A stretch of 54,827 nt of DNA from Epilithonimonas hominis (GCF_003730015.1 NZ_RJTU01000028.1:1-54827); one strand, 5' to 3'; positions 9,290 through 18,557 are shown, counted from the first letter of the stretch. Notes: a model not told the origin generated them from the sequence alone. Made by a program: numbers and translations.

Positions 9290-9892
9290 ATGGAATTTTT
9301 AGAAGAATTTTCGGTCAAAGAGACAATGACTGCATTTATGGTTTTATTTGCGGTTATTGATATCCTTGGATCTGTGCCAATCATTGTTTCGCTGAGACAA
9401 AAATTCGGAAGAATCGAGTCTGAGAAAGCTGCAATAGTTGCAGGATTGTTAATGATTTCATTTTTATTTATAGGAAATAATATTCTGAAATTCATTGGTG
9501 TGGATGTCAATTCATTTGCGATAGCAGGTGCTTTTGTTATTTTCATCATAGCCATAGAAATGATTCTGGGGATAGAAATTCATAAAACCAATCAGCCGCA
9601 GGCCGCTTCTATTGTTCCGATTGCGTTTCCGCTTATTGCCGGTGCAGGAACACTGACTACAACGCTCTCACTAAGAGCAGAATATCACGATATCAATATC
9701 ATTTGTGGTATTGTACTTAACACCATTCTTGTCTATGTCGTTTTGAAGCTTGCGCCGTGGATTGAGCGAAAAATGGGTGAAGGTTCTTTGCAGGTTTTAC
9801 AAAAAGTTTTCGGAATTGTGCTTTTGGCTATCTCTATTAAATTATTTACTGCTAACTTTGCGCAACTGTTTCAAAATTATATTCATTTTTAA
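9290..9892 (+). CDS. MarC family integral membrane protein
   Basis: 200 aa with six predicted membrane helices, matching the usual MarC/UPF0056 length and pattern. Conserved features include an N-terminal FAVIDILGSVPIIV segment and the PIAFPLIAGAGTLTT segment near residue 105-120. The family was once linked to multiple antibiotic resistance in E. coli, but that link was later withdrawn. Amino acid or small-molecule export is suggested and unproven. It is followed 12 bases later by a small membrane protein. Confidence 0.9.
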   Translation: MEFLEEFSVKETMTAFMVLFAVIDILGSVPIIVSLRQKFGRIESEKAAIVAGLLMISFLFIGNNILKFIGVDVNSFAIAGAFVIFIIAIEMILGIEIHKTNQPQAASIVPIAFPLIAGAGTLTTTLSLRAEYHDINIICGIVLNTILVYVVLKLAPWIERKMGEGSLQVLQKVFGIVLLAISIKLFTANFAQLFQNYIHF

Positions 9893-9904
9893 TCATCAGA
9901 AATT

Positions 9905-10099
9905 ATGAAAACGTTTTATAAAGTATTTTTAGTTTTATTCATCATATTCATTGGGATTAATATCTATGCAATTGACTGGAGATCCGGATTTTTTGATGAA
10001 GATAATACCAAGTTTATATTCTCTATTTCAGCAGGAATCTTGGGTGTTATTGTAGTTTATATTCTACATACCTGGAGTAAGCTGGCAGAAAAAAAATAA
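9905..10099 (+). CDS. Small two-helix membrane protein, unknown function
   Basis: 64 aa with hydrophobic helices at about residues 5-24 and 37-57, and a basic C-terminus. No known domain was recognised. It begins 12 bases after marC, probably in the same transcript, and ends at a strong bidirectional terminator. A MarC partner is possible but unsupported beyond adjacency. Confidence 0.7.
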   Translation: MKTFYKVFLVLFIIFIGINIYAIDWRSGFFDEDNTKFIFSISAGILGVIVVYILHTWSKLAEKK

Positions 10100-10100
10100 A

Positions 10101-10133
10101 AAAACGCTTCAGATTTCTGAAGCGTTTTTTTTA
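10101..10133. terminator. Bidirectional terminator between convergent genes
   Basis: Near-perfect hairpin of at least 11 base pairs (ACGCTTCAGA / TCTGAAGCGT) flanked by an A run on the left and a T run on the right. It can stop transcription from both sides. Confidence 0.92.
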
Positions 10134-10370
10134 GTTCATTTCGGAAAGTATATTTCTCAGAAGCTTGATGCCTGTTTTGTTAATTTTATGTTGTGACTTT
10201 TTGTTATCCCATTGAGAGAGGATTTCTTCCACAAGTTCATCTTCGCATTCATATCTATCCTCGTCATCGAACATTACTGTTCTCGCAAAGTGAATGAGTT
10301 CATCTTTATTAACTTCTTCCGAAAGAAACCTATCACAGATTTTTATCAACTCTTTTTTTGTGATAATCAT
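10131..10370 (-). CDS. Small acidic protein, unknown function
   Basis: 79 aa, mostly helical and acidic (DDEDRYECEDELVEEIL near residues 35-51), with no signal peptide or membrane segment. I do not recognise a family. It lies 29 bases downstream of the acyl-CoA ligase on the same strand, so it may be in that transcript. Coding evidence is the clean ORF that exactly fills the space between the ligase gene and the terminator. Confidence 0.65.
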   Translation of the reverse strand: MIITKKELIKICDRFLSEEVNKDELIHFARTVMFDDEDRYECEDELVEEILSQWDNKKSQHKINKTGIKLLRNILSEMN

Positions 10371-10399
10371 TGATATTTATTTAGTGATTGAATGTAAAA

Positions 10400-12157
10400 T
10401 TATCTGTCATAAAGTTTATCATATAACTTGATAAAATGTTCCTTTATGGCTTTCCTTTTTAATTTGAGGGTAGGTGTTAGTAAACCATTATCTTCAGTCC
10501 ATATTTCTGGTGTCAATTCAATTTTTTTGACCTGTTCCCATTTTCCGAGATGTACATTTATTTTAGAAATTTCTTTTTCAATTTCAGCTTTCAGCTCTTT
10601 AGAACTGGCAATTTCTTCAGGTGAACTACCAATGTTTAGATTGTTTTTTGAAGCCCAGCTTTTGGCGAATTCAAAGTCTGGCTGAACCAAAGCTGTAGGC
10701 ATCTTCTCACCATCACCTACAACCATAATCTGCTCAATGAACTGCGATGCTTTTGCAAGATTTTCAATGACCTGAGGTGCTACATATTTTCCTCCGGAAG
10801 TTTTGAACATTTCTTTTTTACGGTCTGTGATGAAGAGAAAATTGTCTTTATCCAATATCCCAATGTCGCCAGTTTTGAAATAGCCATCCTCCGTAAAAGC
10901 TTCTTTTGTTTGCTTTTCGTCTTTGTAATAGCCTTGTGTTACGGTTGGTCCTTTTACAGTAATTTCGCCGTCTTCCTGTATTTTTACATCAATATTTTTT
11001 ATAGGTCTTCCAACAGACCCTATTTTGGTATGCTCAAAGCTGTTTACAGCAATTACAGGTGACGTCTCGGTCAGTCCATAACCTTCCAGAATAGGAATTC
11101 CCGCAGCATGAAACATCGTGTTAAGACGTTTTGATAATGCAGCAGACCCGGAAACCAATGTAATAATATTGCCACCTAAACCTTCTCTCCATTTGCTAAA
11201 CACCAATTTATCCGCTATAATGTGAGCCAGTGATTTAGAATCACCAATTTTATATTTTTCAGCTACTTTAATTGACCATAAAAATATTTTAGATTTTAGG
11301 CCTCCAGCTTCCGTTCCGCGTTTGTAGATTGCGTCATAAACTTTTTCTACCATTCTCGGAACCACCGTCATATATTGTGGTTTTATCTCCTTCAGGTTTT
11401 CGCTTAGTTTCTCGTTGCTTTCTGCAAAATAGATAGAAATTCCATTCGTGGCAAAAAGATAAATAATCATTCTTTCATAAACATGGCAAAGCGGAAGAAA
11501 ACTAAGTCCTTTGTTTTTGGAATCTTTATGCGGAACTCTATCTTCGCAGCCTAACACATCAGATACAATGTTTTTGTGTGTAAGCATTACACCTTTTGGC
11601 TTTCCTGTGGTTCCGGAAGTGTAGATAATGGACACCAGATCATCTTCTGATATGGAATCTTTTATGGTTTCCACTTCCTGCTGATTATCGGTTTCTTTGC
11701 CAGATTCTAATAATTCTTTCCAGTTTTTAGCATTCTTTACATCATCGAATGTAAAGATATCTTTCAGTTCAGGAAGTTGGCTTTTAATTGTATTGATTTT
11801 GTCAAACAATTTTTCATCCGAAACGATACAGATTTTTGAGCCAGAGTTTTCCAGATTGTACACGCAGTCTTCGGAAGATATCGAAGGATAAATAGGAACT
11901 GTGACAGCGCCAATTTGCAAAGCCGCCTGATCAAAAAAGCACCATTCAACTCTGTTTGTGGATGTGATGAGCGCGATTCTGTCTCCTTTTTTTATGCCAT
12001 ATTTTAAAAGTGCCCGGGACAGTTGGTTGGTAATCCTGATGTATTCATCCGTAGATATTTTTTCCCATTTTCCATTTCTTTTGTCGCATACAAAATCATC
12101 TTTCTCGAAATGTGCTTTCGAATAATACGGAATATCAAAAATCCTTTTTACTTCCAT
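10400..12157 (-). CDS. Long-chain acyl-CoA synthetase (AMP-forming), copy 2
   Basis: 585 aa member of the adenylate-forming superfamily: fatty acid + ATP + CoA to acyl-CoA + AMP + PPi. The P-loop-like motif IYTSGTTGKPKGV is at 178-190. The A5 motif GYGLTETSPV lies near 355 and A8-type DRKKEMFKTSGGK near 450. The length is typical of the bacterial/eukaryotic FadD15/ACSL-like branch. It is a clear tandem paralogue of the upstream gene (12266-14035), with near-identical blocks throughout. A -7 motif (CAAATATA on the top strand) sits at 12192-12199. Fatty acid chain preference is not visible from sequence. Confidence 0.92.
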   Translation of the reverse strand: MEVKRIFDIPYYSKAHFEKDDFVCDKRNGKWEKISTDEYIRITNQLSRALLKYGIKKGDRIALITSTNRVEWCFFDQAALQIGAVTVPIYPSISSEDCVYNLENSGSKICIVSDEKLFDKINTIKSQLPELKDIFTFDDVKNAKNWKELLESGKETDNQQEVETIKDSISEDDLVSIIYTSGTTGKPKGVMLTHKNIVSDVLGCEDRVPHKDSKNKGLSFLPLCHVYERMIIYLFATNGISIYFAESNEKLSENLKEIKPQYMTVVPRMVEKVYDAIYKRGTEAGGLKSKIFLWSIKVAEKYKIGDSKSLAHIIADKLVFSKWREGLGGNIITLVSGSAALSKRLNTMFHAAGIPILEGYGLTETSPVIAVNSFEHTKIGSVGRPIKNIDVKIQEDGEITVKGPTVTQGYYKDEKQTKEAFTEDGYFKTGDIGILDKDNFLFITDRKKEMFKTSGGKYVAPQVIENLAKASQFIEQIMVVGDGEKMPTALVQPDFEFAKSWASKNNLNIGSSPEEIASSKELKAEIEKEISKINVHLGKWEQVKKIELTPEIWTEDNGLLTPTLKLKRKAIKEHFIKLYDKLYDR

Positions 12158-12191
12158 TGAATGTTAATTTTTTTTAAACTGTCGTTTAGCG

Positions 12192-12199
12192 CAAATATA
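12192..12199 (-). promoter_or_regulatory. -7 promoter element for the second acyl-CoA ligase
   Basis: Top strand CAAATATA is TATATTTG on the coding strand, a TAnnTTTG match, 34 bases before the ATG at 12157. Together with the terminator at 12236-12261 it suggests that the two ligases are separate transcription units. Confidence 0.5.
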
Positions 12200-12235
12200 A
12201 ATAAATAAGAAGTTTCCCGGTGTTAGTATTTGCAT

Positions 12236-12261
12236 AAAAAAAGCTATCCTATGGATAGCTT
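12236..12261 (-). terminator. Terminator between the two acyl-CoA ligase genes
   Basis: Nine-base stem AAGCTATCC / GGATAGCTT with a three-base loop. The top-strand A run to its left becomes the U tract for leftward transcription. Confidence 0.85.
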
Positions 12262-12265
12262 ATAG

Positions 12266-14035
12266 TTAACTTCTATACATTCGGTCATACAAATCCTGGA
12301 ATTCTTCCTTGATAGCTTTTCTTTTTAGTTTGAGTGTGGGTGTCAGCAGTCCGTCATCGATGGTCCATACTTTAGGTGTCAGTTCAATTTTTTTGATCTG
12401 TTCCCATTTTCCAAGATTTTCATTTATCTTTTCGATTTCCTTCTCAATTCTAGATTTGATAGCAGGATTAGCAGCGATTTCTTTATGGGAATCGATGACT
12501 TTTACATGGTGTATTTCTGCCCAGTTTTTGGCAAAATCAAAATCTGGCTGAACCAAAGCACAAGGCATTTTTTCACCATCACCAACCACCATAATCTGTT
12601 CAATAAACTTGGAAGCTTTAGCAAGGTTCTCAATCACCTGTGGTGCAACAAATTTACCTCCGGAAGTCTTGAACATTTCTTTTTTTCTGTCTGTAATAAA
12701 AAGAAAGTTATCCTCATCAAGATGACCAATGTCACCAGTTCTAAAATATCCATCATCCGTAAACGCCTCCTTTGTTTTTTCCTCATCTTTATAATAACCT
12801 TCAAAGATGGAAGGTCCTTTTACGACAATTTCTCCATCTGATTCTATTCTAACCTTTACATTTTCCAAAGGAATACCAACGGAGCCAACTTTTACTTTTC
12901 CAAAACTGTTCACCGAGATTACTGGCGAGGTTTCTGTCAGCCCATAGCCTTCCAAAATCGGGATTCCTGCGGCGTGGAACATTATATTTAGTCTTCTGGA
13001 TAAAGCTGCTGAACCGGACACCAAAGTTATGAGGTTGCCGCCAAGTCCTTCGCGCCATTTTTTAAATACAAGTTTGTCCGCAATGTTGTGCATAAAGGAT
13101 TTAGGCTTTCCTAAGTCGTATTTTTCGGCGATACCTAATGACCAGAGAAATATTTTAGATTTTAGACCGCCAGCAGAAGTTCCTTTGTTATAAATAGAGT
13201 CGTAAACTTTTTCTACAAGTCTGGGAACAACAGTCATGTAGTGAGGCTTTACTTCCTTTACATTTTCGCCGATTTTTTCAACGCTTTCTGCAAAATATAT
13301 CGAAATTCCGTTGCTTAGATAAAGATAAAAAATCATACGTTCGAAAACATGGCAGATTGGAAGAAAGCTTAACGATCTTACTTCTTTATAGTTCAGGTTT
13401 TTATCTTTAGGAATTCTTGGTGTGCTTGCTGTTACATTAGAAACCAAATTTTGATGCGTGAGCTGAACGCCTTTTGGCTTTCCAGTGGTTCCGGACGTGT
13501 AAATAATGGTGGCAATATCTTCCGGATTGATAGAGCTGGCCAAATCATCCACTTCAATCTGGGTTGCATCATTCTCGCCAAGATCCAAAATTTCATTCCA
13601 GTTCGGAGCACCATCAATCTCATCAAAGGTGAAAACACCAACCAATGAAGGAATCTGGGGTTTAGCTTTGGTTATTTTTTTATATAACTCGCTGTCGGAA
13701 ACAAAACAATATTTGATCTCGGAATTATTAAAGATGTATACATAATCCTCAGGAGAAATCGTTGGATAGACAGGAACTGTAACCACACCAATTTGCGAAA
13801 TTCCGAGATCCATTACTGCCCATTCTGTTCGGTTATTAGAGCTTATGAGTCCTATTTTATCACCTGGTTTTATGCCAAGTTTCAAAAGTCCTCTAGAGAT
13901 TTTATTTCCTTGGTTAATGAATTCGACTGTAGATGTTTTTATCCATTTTCCGTTTTTTTTGGTTACAAGACAGTCTTCTTTTGGAAATTTTTCCAGCGCA
14001 AGAGCAGCAAAGTCAAATATTCTTTTAACGTTCAT
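12266..14035 (-). CDS. Long-chain acyl-CoA synthetase (AMP-forming), copy 1
   Basis: 589 aa with the same architecture as its neighbour: IYTSGTTGKPKGVQLTH near residue 180, GYGLTETSPVISVNSFG near 360, and DRKKEMFKTSGGKFVAPQV near 455. It activates fatty acids to acyl-CoA for beta-oxidation or lipid synthesis. The divergent acyl-CoA dehydrogenase at 14184 fits a fatty acid use locus. The two ligases look like an old tandem duplication, since conserved blocks are shared but the linkers differ. Confidence 0.92.
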   Translation of the reverse strand: MNVKRIFDFAALALEKFPKEDCLVTKKNGKWIKTSTVEFINQGNKISRGLLKLGIKPGDKIGLISSNNRTEWAVMDLGISQIGVVTVPVYPTISPEDYVYIFNNSEIKYCFVSDSELYKKITKAKPQIPSLVGVFTFDEIDGAPNWNEILDLGENDATQIEVDDLASSINPEDIATIIYTSGTTGKPKGVQLTHQNLVSNVTASTPRIPKDKNLNYKEVRSLSFLPICHVFERMIFYLYLSNGISIYFAESVEKIGENVKEVKPHYMTVVPRLVEKVYDSIYNKGTSAGGLKSKIFLWSLGIAEKYDLGKPKSFMHNIADKLVFKKWREGLGGNLITLVSGSAALSRRLNIMFHAAGIPILEGYGLTETSPVISVNSFGKVKVGSVGIPLENVKVRIESDGEIVVKGPSIFEGYYKDEEKTKEAFTDDGYFRTGDIGHLDEDNFLFITDRKKEMFKTSGGKFVAPQVIENLAKASKFIEQIMVVGDGEKMPCALVQPDFDFAKNWAEIHHVKVIDSHKEIAANPAIKSRIEKEIEKINENLGKWEQIKKIELTPKVWTIDDGLLTPTLKLKRKAIKEEFQDLYDRMYRS

Positions 14036-14183
14036 AATATATTCTTATTAAAATATTATTAAAATTCTGTTTACATTATCGTAAATATAATTTTTTTTTC
14101 TAAGATTACAAAATATTAAATTTTACTTTGAAATTTTCGCAAAAAGTTTAATTTTACGAACGAAAAATATAATAAAAATTTTT

Positions 14184-15326
14184 ATGGATTTCAATTTAAC
14201 AGAAGAACAACTGATGATACAGCAGGCAGCAAGAGATTTTGCACAGGCAGAACTTTTGGAAGGTGTCATAGAACGAGACAATGAGCAAAAATTTCCTTAC
14301 GAGGCTGTCAAAAAGATGGGCGAAATGGGATTTTTAGGAATGATGGTGGACCCAAAATACGGCGGTGCGGGACTGGATAGTATTTCTTACGTTTTAGCGA
14401 TTGAAGAGATTGCTAAAGTTGATGCTTCCGCTGCGGTTGTAATGTCAGTAAATAACTCTTTGGTATGCGCAGGTTTGGAAAAATTCTGTAATGAAGAGCA
14501 GAAAATGAAATATCTAAAACCTCTGGCAAGTGGTGAGGTAATCGGGGCGTTTGCATTGTCCGAGCCAGAAGCCGGGTCAGATGCTACTTCCCAATCTACA
14601 ACAGCTGAAGATAAAGGGGATTATTATCTTCTTAACGGAACTAAAAACTGGATTACTAATGGTGGAAATGCTACATATTATATAGTTATTGCACAGACTA
14701 ATCCGGAAAAAAAGCATAAAGGAATTAATGCTTTTATTGTGGAAAAAGGTTGGGACGGTTTTGTTGTTGGAAAGAAAGAAGATAAGTTGGGAATCCGTGG
14801 AAGTGATACACATTCATTGATGTTTACAGATGTTAAGGTACCGAAGGAAAACAGAATTGGAGAAGATGGTTTTGGGTTTAATTTTGCAATGGCTGTACTC
14901 AATGGCGGTAGAATCGGGATTGCTTCCCAGGCATTAGGAATTGCTTCTGGTGCTTATGAACTGTCTTTGAAATATGCTAAAGAAAGGAAGTCTTTTAAAA
15001 CAGAGATTATTAACCATCAGGCTATCGCTTTCAAACTGGCAGATATGCACACTAGTATTATGGCAGCAAGAATGCTGATTTACAAAGCGGCTGCTGAAAA
15101 AGACGAAGGAAAAGATATCTCAGAAAGTGGTGCGATGGCAAAATTGTACGCGTCTCAGGTCGCAATGGACACTACTATTGAAGCGGTTCAGATCCACGGT
15201 GGCTATGGATATGTGAAAGAGTATCACGTAGAAAGAATGATGCGTGATGCTAAAATCACGCAGATTTACGAAGGGACTTCAGAAATTCAGAAAATTGTAA
15301 TTTCAAGATCAATTGCGAAGAAATAA
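14184..15326 (+). CDS. Acyl-CoA dehydrogenase (short-chain/butyryl-type)
   Basis: 380 aa flavoprotein catalysing alpha,beta-dehydrogenation of acyl-CoA and passing electrons to ETF. It shows the classic FAD/substrate motif FALSEPEAGSDATSQSTTA (near residue 122), WITNGG, RIGIASQALGIA (near 238), and the C-terminal catalytic-base region IYEGTSEIQ (Glu near 364). Length and motifs fit the bacterial short-chain class. It is divergent from the acyl-CoA ligase gene across a 148-base gap and ends at a terminator. Chain-length preference is inferred. Confidence 0.93.
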   Translation: MDFNLTEEQLMIQQAARDFAQAELLEGVIERDNEQKFPYEAVKKMGEMGFLGMMVDPKYGGAGLDSISYVLAIEEIAKVDASAAVVMSVNNSLVCAGLEKFCNEEQKMKYLKPLASGEVIGAFALSEPEAGSDATSQSTTAEDKGDYYLLNGTKNWITNGGNATYYIVIAQTNPEKKHKGINAFIVEKGWDGFVVGKKEDKLGIRGSDTHSLMFTDVKVPKENRIGEDGFGFNFAMAVLNGGRIGIASQALGIASGAYELSLKYAKERKSFKTEIINHQAIAFKLADMHTSIMAARMLIYKAAAEKDEGKDISESGAMAKLYASQVAMDTTIEAVQIHGGYGYVKEYHVERMMRDAKITQIYEGTSEIQKIVISRSIAKK

Positions 15327-15348
15327 TACAACTCGATTTTAAAATATG

Positions 15349-15380
15349 AATCCGTCTCACAACTGAGGCGGATTTTTTTT
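15349..15380 (+). terminator. Terminator after acyl-CoA dehydrogenase
   Basis: Eleven-position stem AATCCGTCTCA / TGAGGCGGATT with one G-T pair, loop CAAC, then eight T residues. Confidence 0.9.
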
Positions 15381-15433
15381 GGTTATTATTGAGGGTTTTC
15401 GTATATTTATATCTGATAATCAGAAAGTTGTTT

Positions 15434-15601
15434 ATGAATTTTAAGCATTACAATCAAAATCAGTTGGTTTTGTTTCCTTATAGTTTTGAGGATTTGATTC
15501 CCGAAAATCATCCTGTTCGGATCGTTAATGATATTTTGGAGAAGGTAAACATTGACCCGCTCCTGAAAGCTTACAGCAAAGAAGGGACAAAACCAATCTG
15601 A
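15434..15601 (+). pseudogene. IS1182-family transposase remnant (N-terminus only)
   Basis: The reading frame begins MNFKHYNQNQLVLFPYSF and continues through IPENHPVRIVNDILEKV. This resembles the start of IS1182-type transposases, which are normally around 450-500 aa. Homology stops after about 50 residues (…YSKEG) and a stop follows at once. The next 120 bases have no recognisable transposase sequence and no terminal inverted repeats were found. This is a dead insertion-sequence stub between the acyl-CoA dehydrogenase terminator and the 3' end of the peptidase gene. Confidence 0.75.
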
Positions 15602-15755
15602 TGTTCTTCATGCGGCTAATTTTTATGTGGCTTTTAAACTTTATCCGTTTTGGGATAATGAACTGAAGCGTCACAGAAGACAAAAATGTGATTGCGAGAA
15701 ATAGAAAATGCCAAAGTATGGACTTCAGCATTTTTAATTATCAAGATTTGTCTTA

Positions 15756-17891
15756 TTATTTAACGATTTTCATCTCGTTGATCAACCATTTTGCATCGGC
15801 AAATTTGTCAATCACGAAAAGAATATATTTGGTATCTACCATAATGTTTCTACACAATTTAGGATCATAATTAATATCACTCATCGTGCCTTCCCATTGT
15901 CTGTCAAAATTAAGCCCGATCAGATTTCCGTAAGCATCCAAGGCAGGACTTCCGGAGTTTCCGCCAGTTGTGTGATTGGTTGCTGTAAAATTCACTGGAA
16001 CATCGCCTGTTCTATCTTTATAAATTCCGTAATCTTTGGTATTATAAAGACTGATTAATTTTTTAGGCAAATCAAATTCATAATCGCCGGGAATATATTT
16101 TTCCATCACACCAGCAAGATGCGTTTGATAACCATAAGTAACAGCATCTCTTGGGTTAGAACCTTTTACTTTTCCATAAGTTACACGCAATGTGGAATTG
16201 GCATCTGGAAAGAATTTTCTGTCTTTATCCGTTTCCATTTGTTGTGCCATAAACTGTTTTTGCAATGCATCAATTTCAGTTTGCAGAGAAGTTACTTTTT
16301 CGTGAGTTGTTTTTACATAAGTTCCTTTGATTGATGCATAAAGTTGAACAACAGGATCTTTTTTAAGCGCTTGAACCAAAGCGTTTTGATCTGCAAAAAC
16401 TTTATTGATGTCAGAATAAACTGTTGCGCTGTTCACTTTTCCGCTTCCCATTACTACAGAATTTTTTGCCCAGTTTTCTATGGTTGAAATATTTTGGTTT
16501 ACATCTTTATAATTTTCAAAACCAGCTGGTAAAAATTGTTGAGGCGTTTTGTTGGCATAAAGTGCTACAACTTTTGCAGTAACTTTTGCATCAAGACCGC
16601 TTTCATAATCTTTATAAATTTCAGACAATCTAGATTTTAGTTGATCCAAAGATTTTTGAGAAGAAGTTCCGTTTTCAACAGCTTCTACATAGCTTCCAAA
16701 TAAACTTCCTAGTGCCAAAGTTTCCGCATTTCTTGGCAACTCACTGTAGTAAGCTCTGTTCAAAGCATAAGGCGCTTGCTCATTATAAAGTTTATTAAGT
16801 CCGTCAATTGTTGTTTTGATAGCCGGATTTTTTGAAATCAAAGATTGCTCATATTGCTGCTTCTTTCCAACAGCATTAGACTTTTTAAGACCTTCTATTT
16901 CGCCTTGCCATTTTTTCCAGGCATTTGAGATTCTAGCATACTTAGAAGCATATTTGATTCTTGTTGCATTGTCCACTCTCATCTTTTCGTCAAGGGTTTT
17001 CAACGTGACATCACGAACCGAAATCATTGCTGGATCAATCTCCGTCATTATTTTTTCAACGGCTACAGCAGGAAGATATTCCGTTGTTCTTCCCGGGAAT
17101 CCGAATACAAATGTGAAATCATCCTCTTTCTTATCCTTGATAGAAATTGGCAAGAAATGTTTCGGAGTGTAAGGGATATTATCTTTGGAATATTCTGCAG
17201 GTTTATTATTCTTATCAGCATAAATTCTGAACATAGAAAAATCCCCCGTATGTCTTGGCCAAACCCAGTTGTCTGTATCAGAACCGTATTTACCAATAGC
17301 CTGTGGCGGTGCGCCAACCAAACGGATATCTTTGTAAGTCTCTATGACATAAGCATAAAACTTATTGCCATAATACATAGATCTTACAGAAATTTTCTGA
17401 TAGCTCTCAGGTTTTTGAGAAGCAATGTAAGCATCTGTGTTTTGTTTGATTTTTGCATCCAGATCTTTTCCAGTAAGACCGTTAGTTCCGGCAAGAATGT
17501 CTTTTGTAACTTCTTTGATATCAGTGATGAAATCTACAGTCACTCCAGGATTTGGTAATTCTCCATTCATATCTTTTGCCCAAAACCCGTTGGTCAAAAG
17601 GTCATTTTCTACAGTAGAATGAGATTGGATATTGTCATAACCACAATGGTGATTGGTTAGTAACAAACCTTTTCCCGAAATGATTTCCGCAGTACAACCA
17701 CCATCAAACTGAACAACAGCATCTTTGATGCTCGCTTTTTCTGGATTGAAAATATCTTTTGCAGAGATTTTCATTCCCAGTTCTTTCATTTCTTTTTCAT
17801 TAACTTCTGTCGGAATCCACATTCCTCCGTATTGCTGTGCAAATGTCATTACTGTTGACAATGCAAAAGCTGATAAGAGAATTTTTTTCAT
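15756..17891 (-). CDS. dpp11: S46 family dipeptidyl peptidase, DPP11-type (Asp/Glu-specific)
   Basis: 711 aa periplasmic serine peptidase that removes dipeptides from peptide N-termini. Signal peptide at residues 1-18 (ends TFA), catalytic His in TNHHCGY (His81/82), and nucleophile Ser646 in the GNSGSPAL motif. Family members are about 710-720 aa. Specificity clue: Arg664, in the NFDRQWEG motif, lies 47 residues from the C-terminus and 18 after the catalytic Ser. These are the spacings of Ser655/Arg673 in Porphyromonas gingivalis DPP11, where DPP7 has Gly. I therefore infer cleavage after Asp/Glu rather than hydrophobic residues. Single-gene unit. Confidence 0.92.
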   Translation of the reverse strand: MKKILLSAFALSTVMTFAQQYGGMWIPTEVNEKEMKELGMKISAKDIFNPEKASIKDAVVQFDGGCTAEIISGKGLLLTNHHCGYDNIQSHSTVENDLLTNGFWAKDMNGELPNPGVTVDFITDIKEVTKDILAGTNGLTGKDLDAKIKQNTDAYIASQKPESYQKISVRSMYYGNKFYAYVIETYKDIRLVGAPPQAIGKYGSDTDNWVWPRHTGDFSMFRIYADKNNKPAEYSKDNIPYTPKHFLPISIKDKKEDDFTFVFGFPGRTTEYLPAVAVEKIMTEIDPAMISVRDVTLKTLDEKMRVDNATRIKYASKYARISNAWKKWQGEIEGLKKSNAVGKKQQYEQSLISKNPAIKTTIDGLNKLYNEQAPYALNRAYYSELPRNAETLALGSLFGSYVEAVENGTSSQKSLDQLKSRLSEIYKDYESGLDAKVTAKVVALYANKTPQQFLPAGFENYKDVNQNISTIENWAKNSVVMGSGKVNSATVYSDINKVFADQNALVQALKKDPVVQLYASIKGTYVKTTHEKVTSLQTEIDALQKQFMAQQMETDKDRKFFPDANSTLRVTYGKVKGSNPRDAVTYGYQTHLAGVMEKYIPGDYEFDLPKKLISLYNTKDYGIYKDRTGDVPVNFTATNHTTGGNSGSPALDAYGNLIGLNFDRQWEGTMSDINYDPKLCRNIMVDTKYILFVIDKFADAKWLINEMKIVK

Positions 17892-17966
17892 TTCAAATTT
17901 TTAAAATTTTACGAATTTAATTAAAATTTTTGGAAGAGATTATTCAACTTTGCTTAAATATCAGAC

Positions 17967-17996
17967 AAAAAAAATAGAATCTGATTTAGATTCTAT
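17967..17996 (-). terminator. Terminator after the thioesterase gene
   Basis: Nine-base stem ATAGAATCT / AGATTCTAT, five-base loop, with a top-strand A8 run to its left. It abuts the thioesterase stop codon. Confidence 0.85.
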
Positions 17997-18409
17997 TATA
18001 ATTCTGGGTTTGTATTTTTAACATGAAGTCGATCCTCAACATATTCGATTTTTGTTTTTCCGTGCGGTTTTGGCAATCCATCTTCGCCAAGAGCTACGAA
18101 AACCAATTTATCAATGGTGATGATTTTCTGATGTGTCATTTTATTTCGAACTTCACATCTTAGTGTTAGAGAGGTTCTACCAAATTCCACTGCTTCAATT
18201 CCAATCTCAATAATGTCGCCTTGTTTAGCAGAGCTTACTAAATTGATTTCAGAAATATACTTTGTTACCGCCCTCGAATTTTCTAACTGAATAATTGCAT
18301 AAAGTGCCGCTTCTTCATCAATCCATTGCAAAAGTCTTCCTCCAAAAAGTGAGTGATTTGGGTTAAGGTCTTCTGGTTTTATCCATTTTCTAGTATGATA
18401 ATTCATCAT
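17996..18409 (-). CDS. Acyl-CoA thioesterase (hotdog fold)
   Basis: 137 aa, hydrolyses acyl-CoA to fatty acid and CoA. The NHSLFGGRLLQWIDEEAA block (residues 18-35) is the N-terminal signature of the YciA/ACOT7-like branch. It is followed by a VSSAKQGDIIEIG strand pair and FGRTSLTLRCEV. Single-domain length is typical for bacterial members. The start could be Met1 or Met2. A -7 motif (top strand CAAAGGTA, 18435-18442) lies upstream. The substrate is unknown. Confidence 0.88.
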   Translation of the reverse strand: MMNYHTRKWIKPEDLNPNHSLFGGRLLQWIDEEAALYAIIQLENSRAVTKYISEINLVSSAKQGDIIEIGIEAVEFGRTSLTLRCEVRNKMTHQKIITIDKLVFVALGEDGLPKPHGKTKIEYVEDRLHVKNTNPEL

Positions 18410-18434
18410 AATTCTATATTCATTTAAATTGATA

Positions 18435-18442
18435 CAAAGGTA
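18435..18442 (-). promoter_or_regulatory. -7 promoter element for the thioesterase
   Basis: Coding-strand TACCTTTG matches TAnnTTTG, 25 bases before the start codon. Confidence 0.45.
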
Positions 18443-18557
18443 AAATTTATTAAAACACTTATTCCAAAAGAATCATAGAAACTATGGATAACAGCATTAA
18501 TTTTTAGAAATATCTGCAAATTATTTTGGTTGAATTTTTGATTACCTAGAATCTTAG

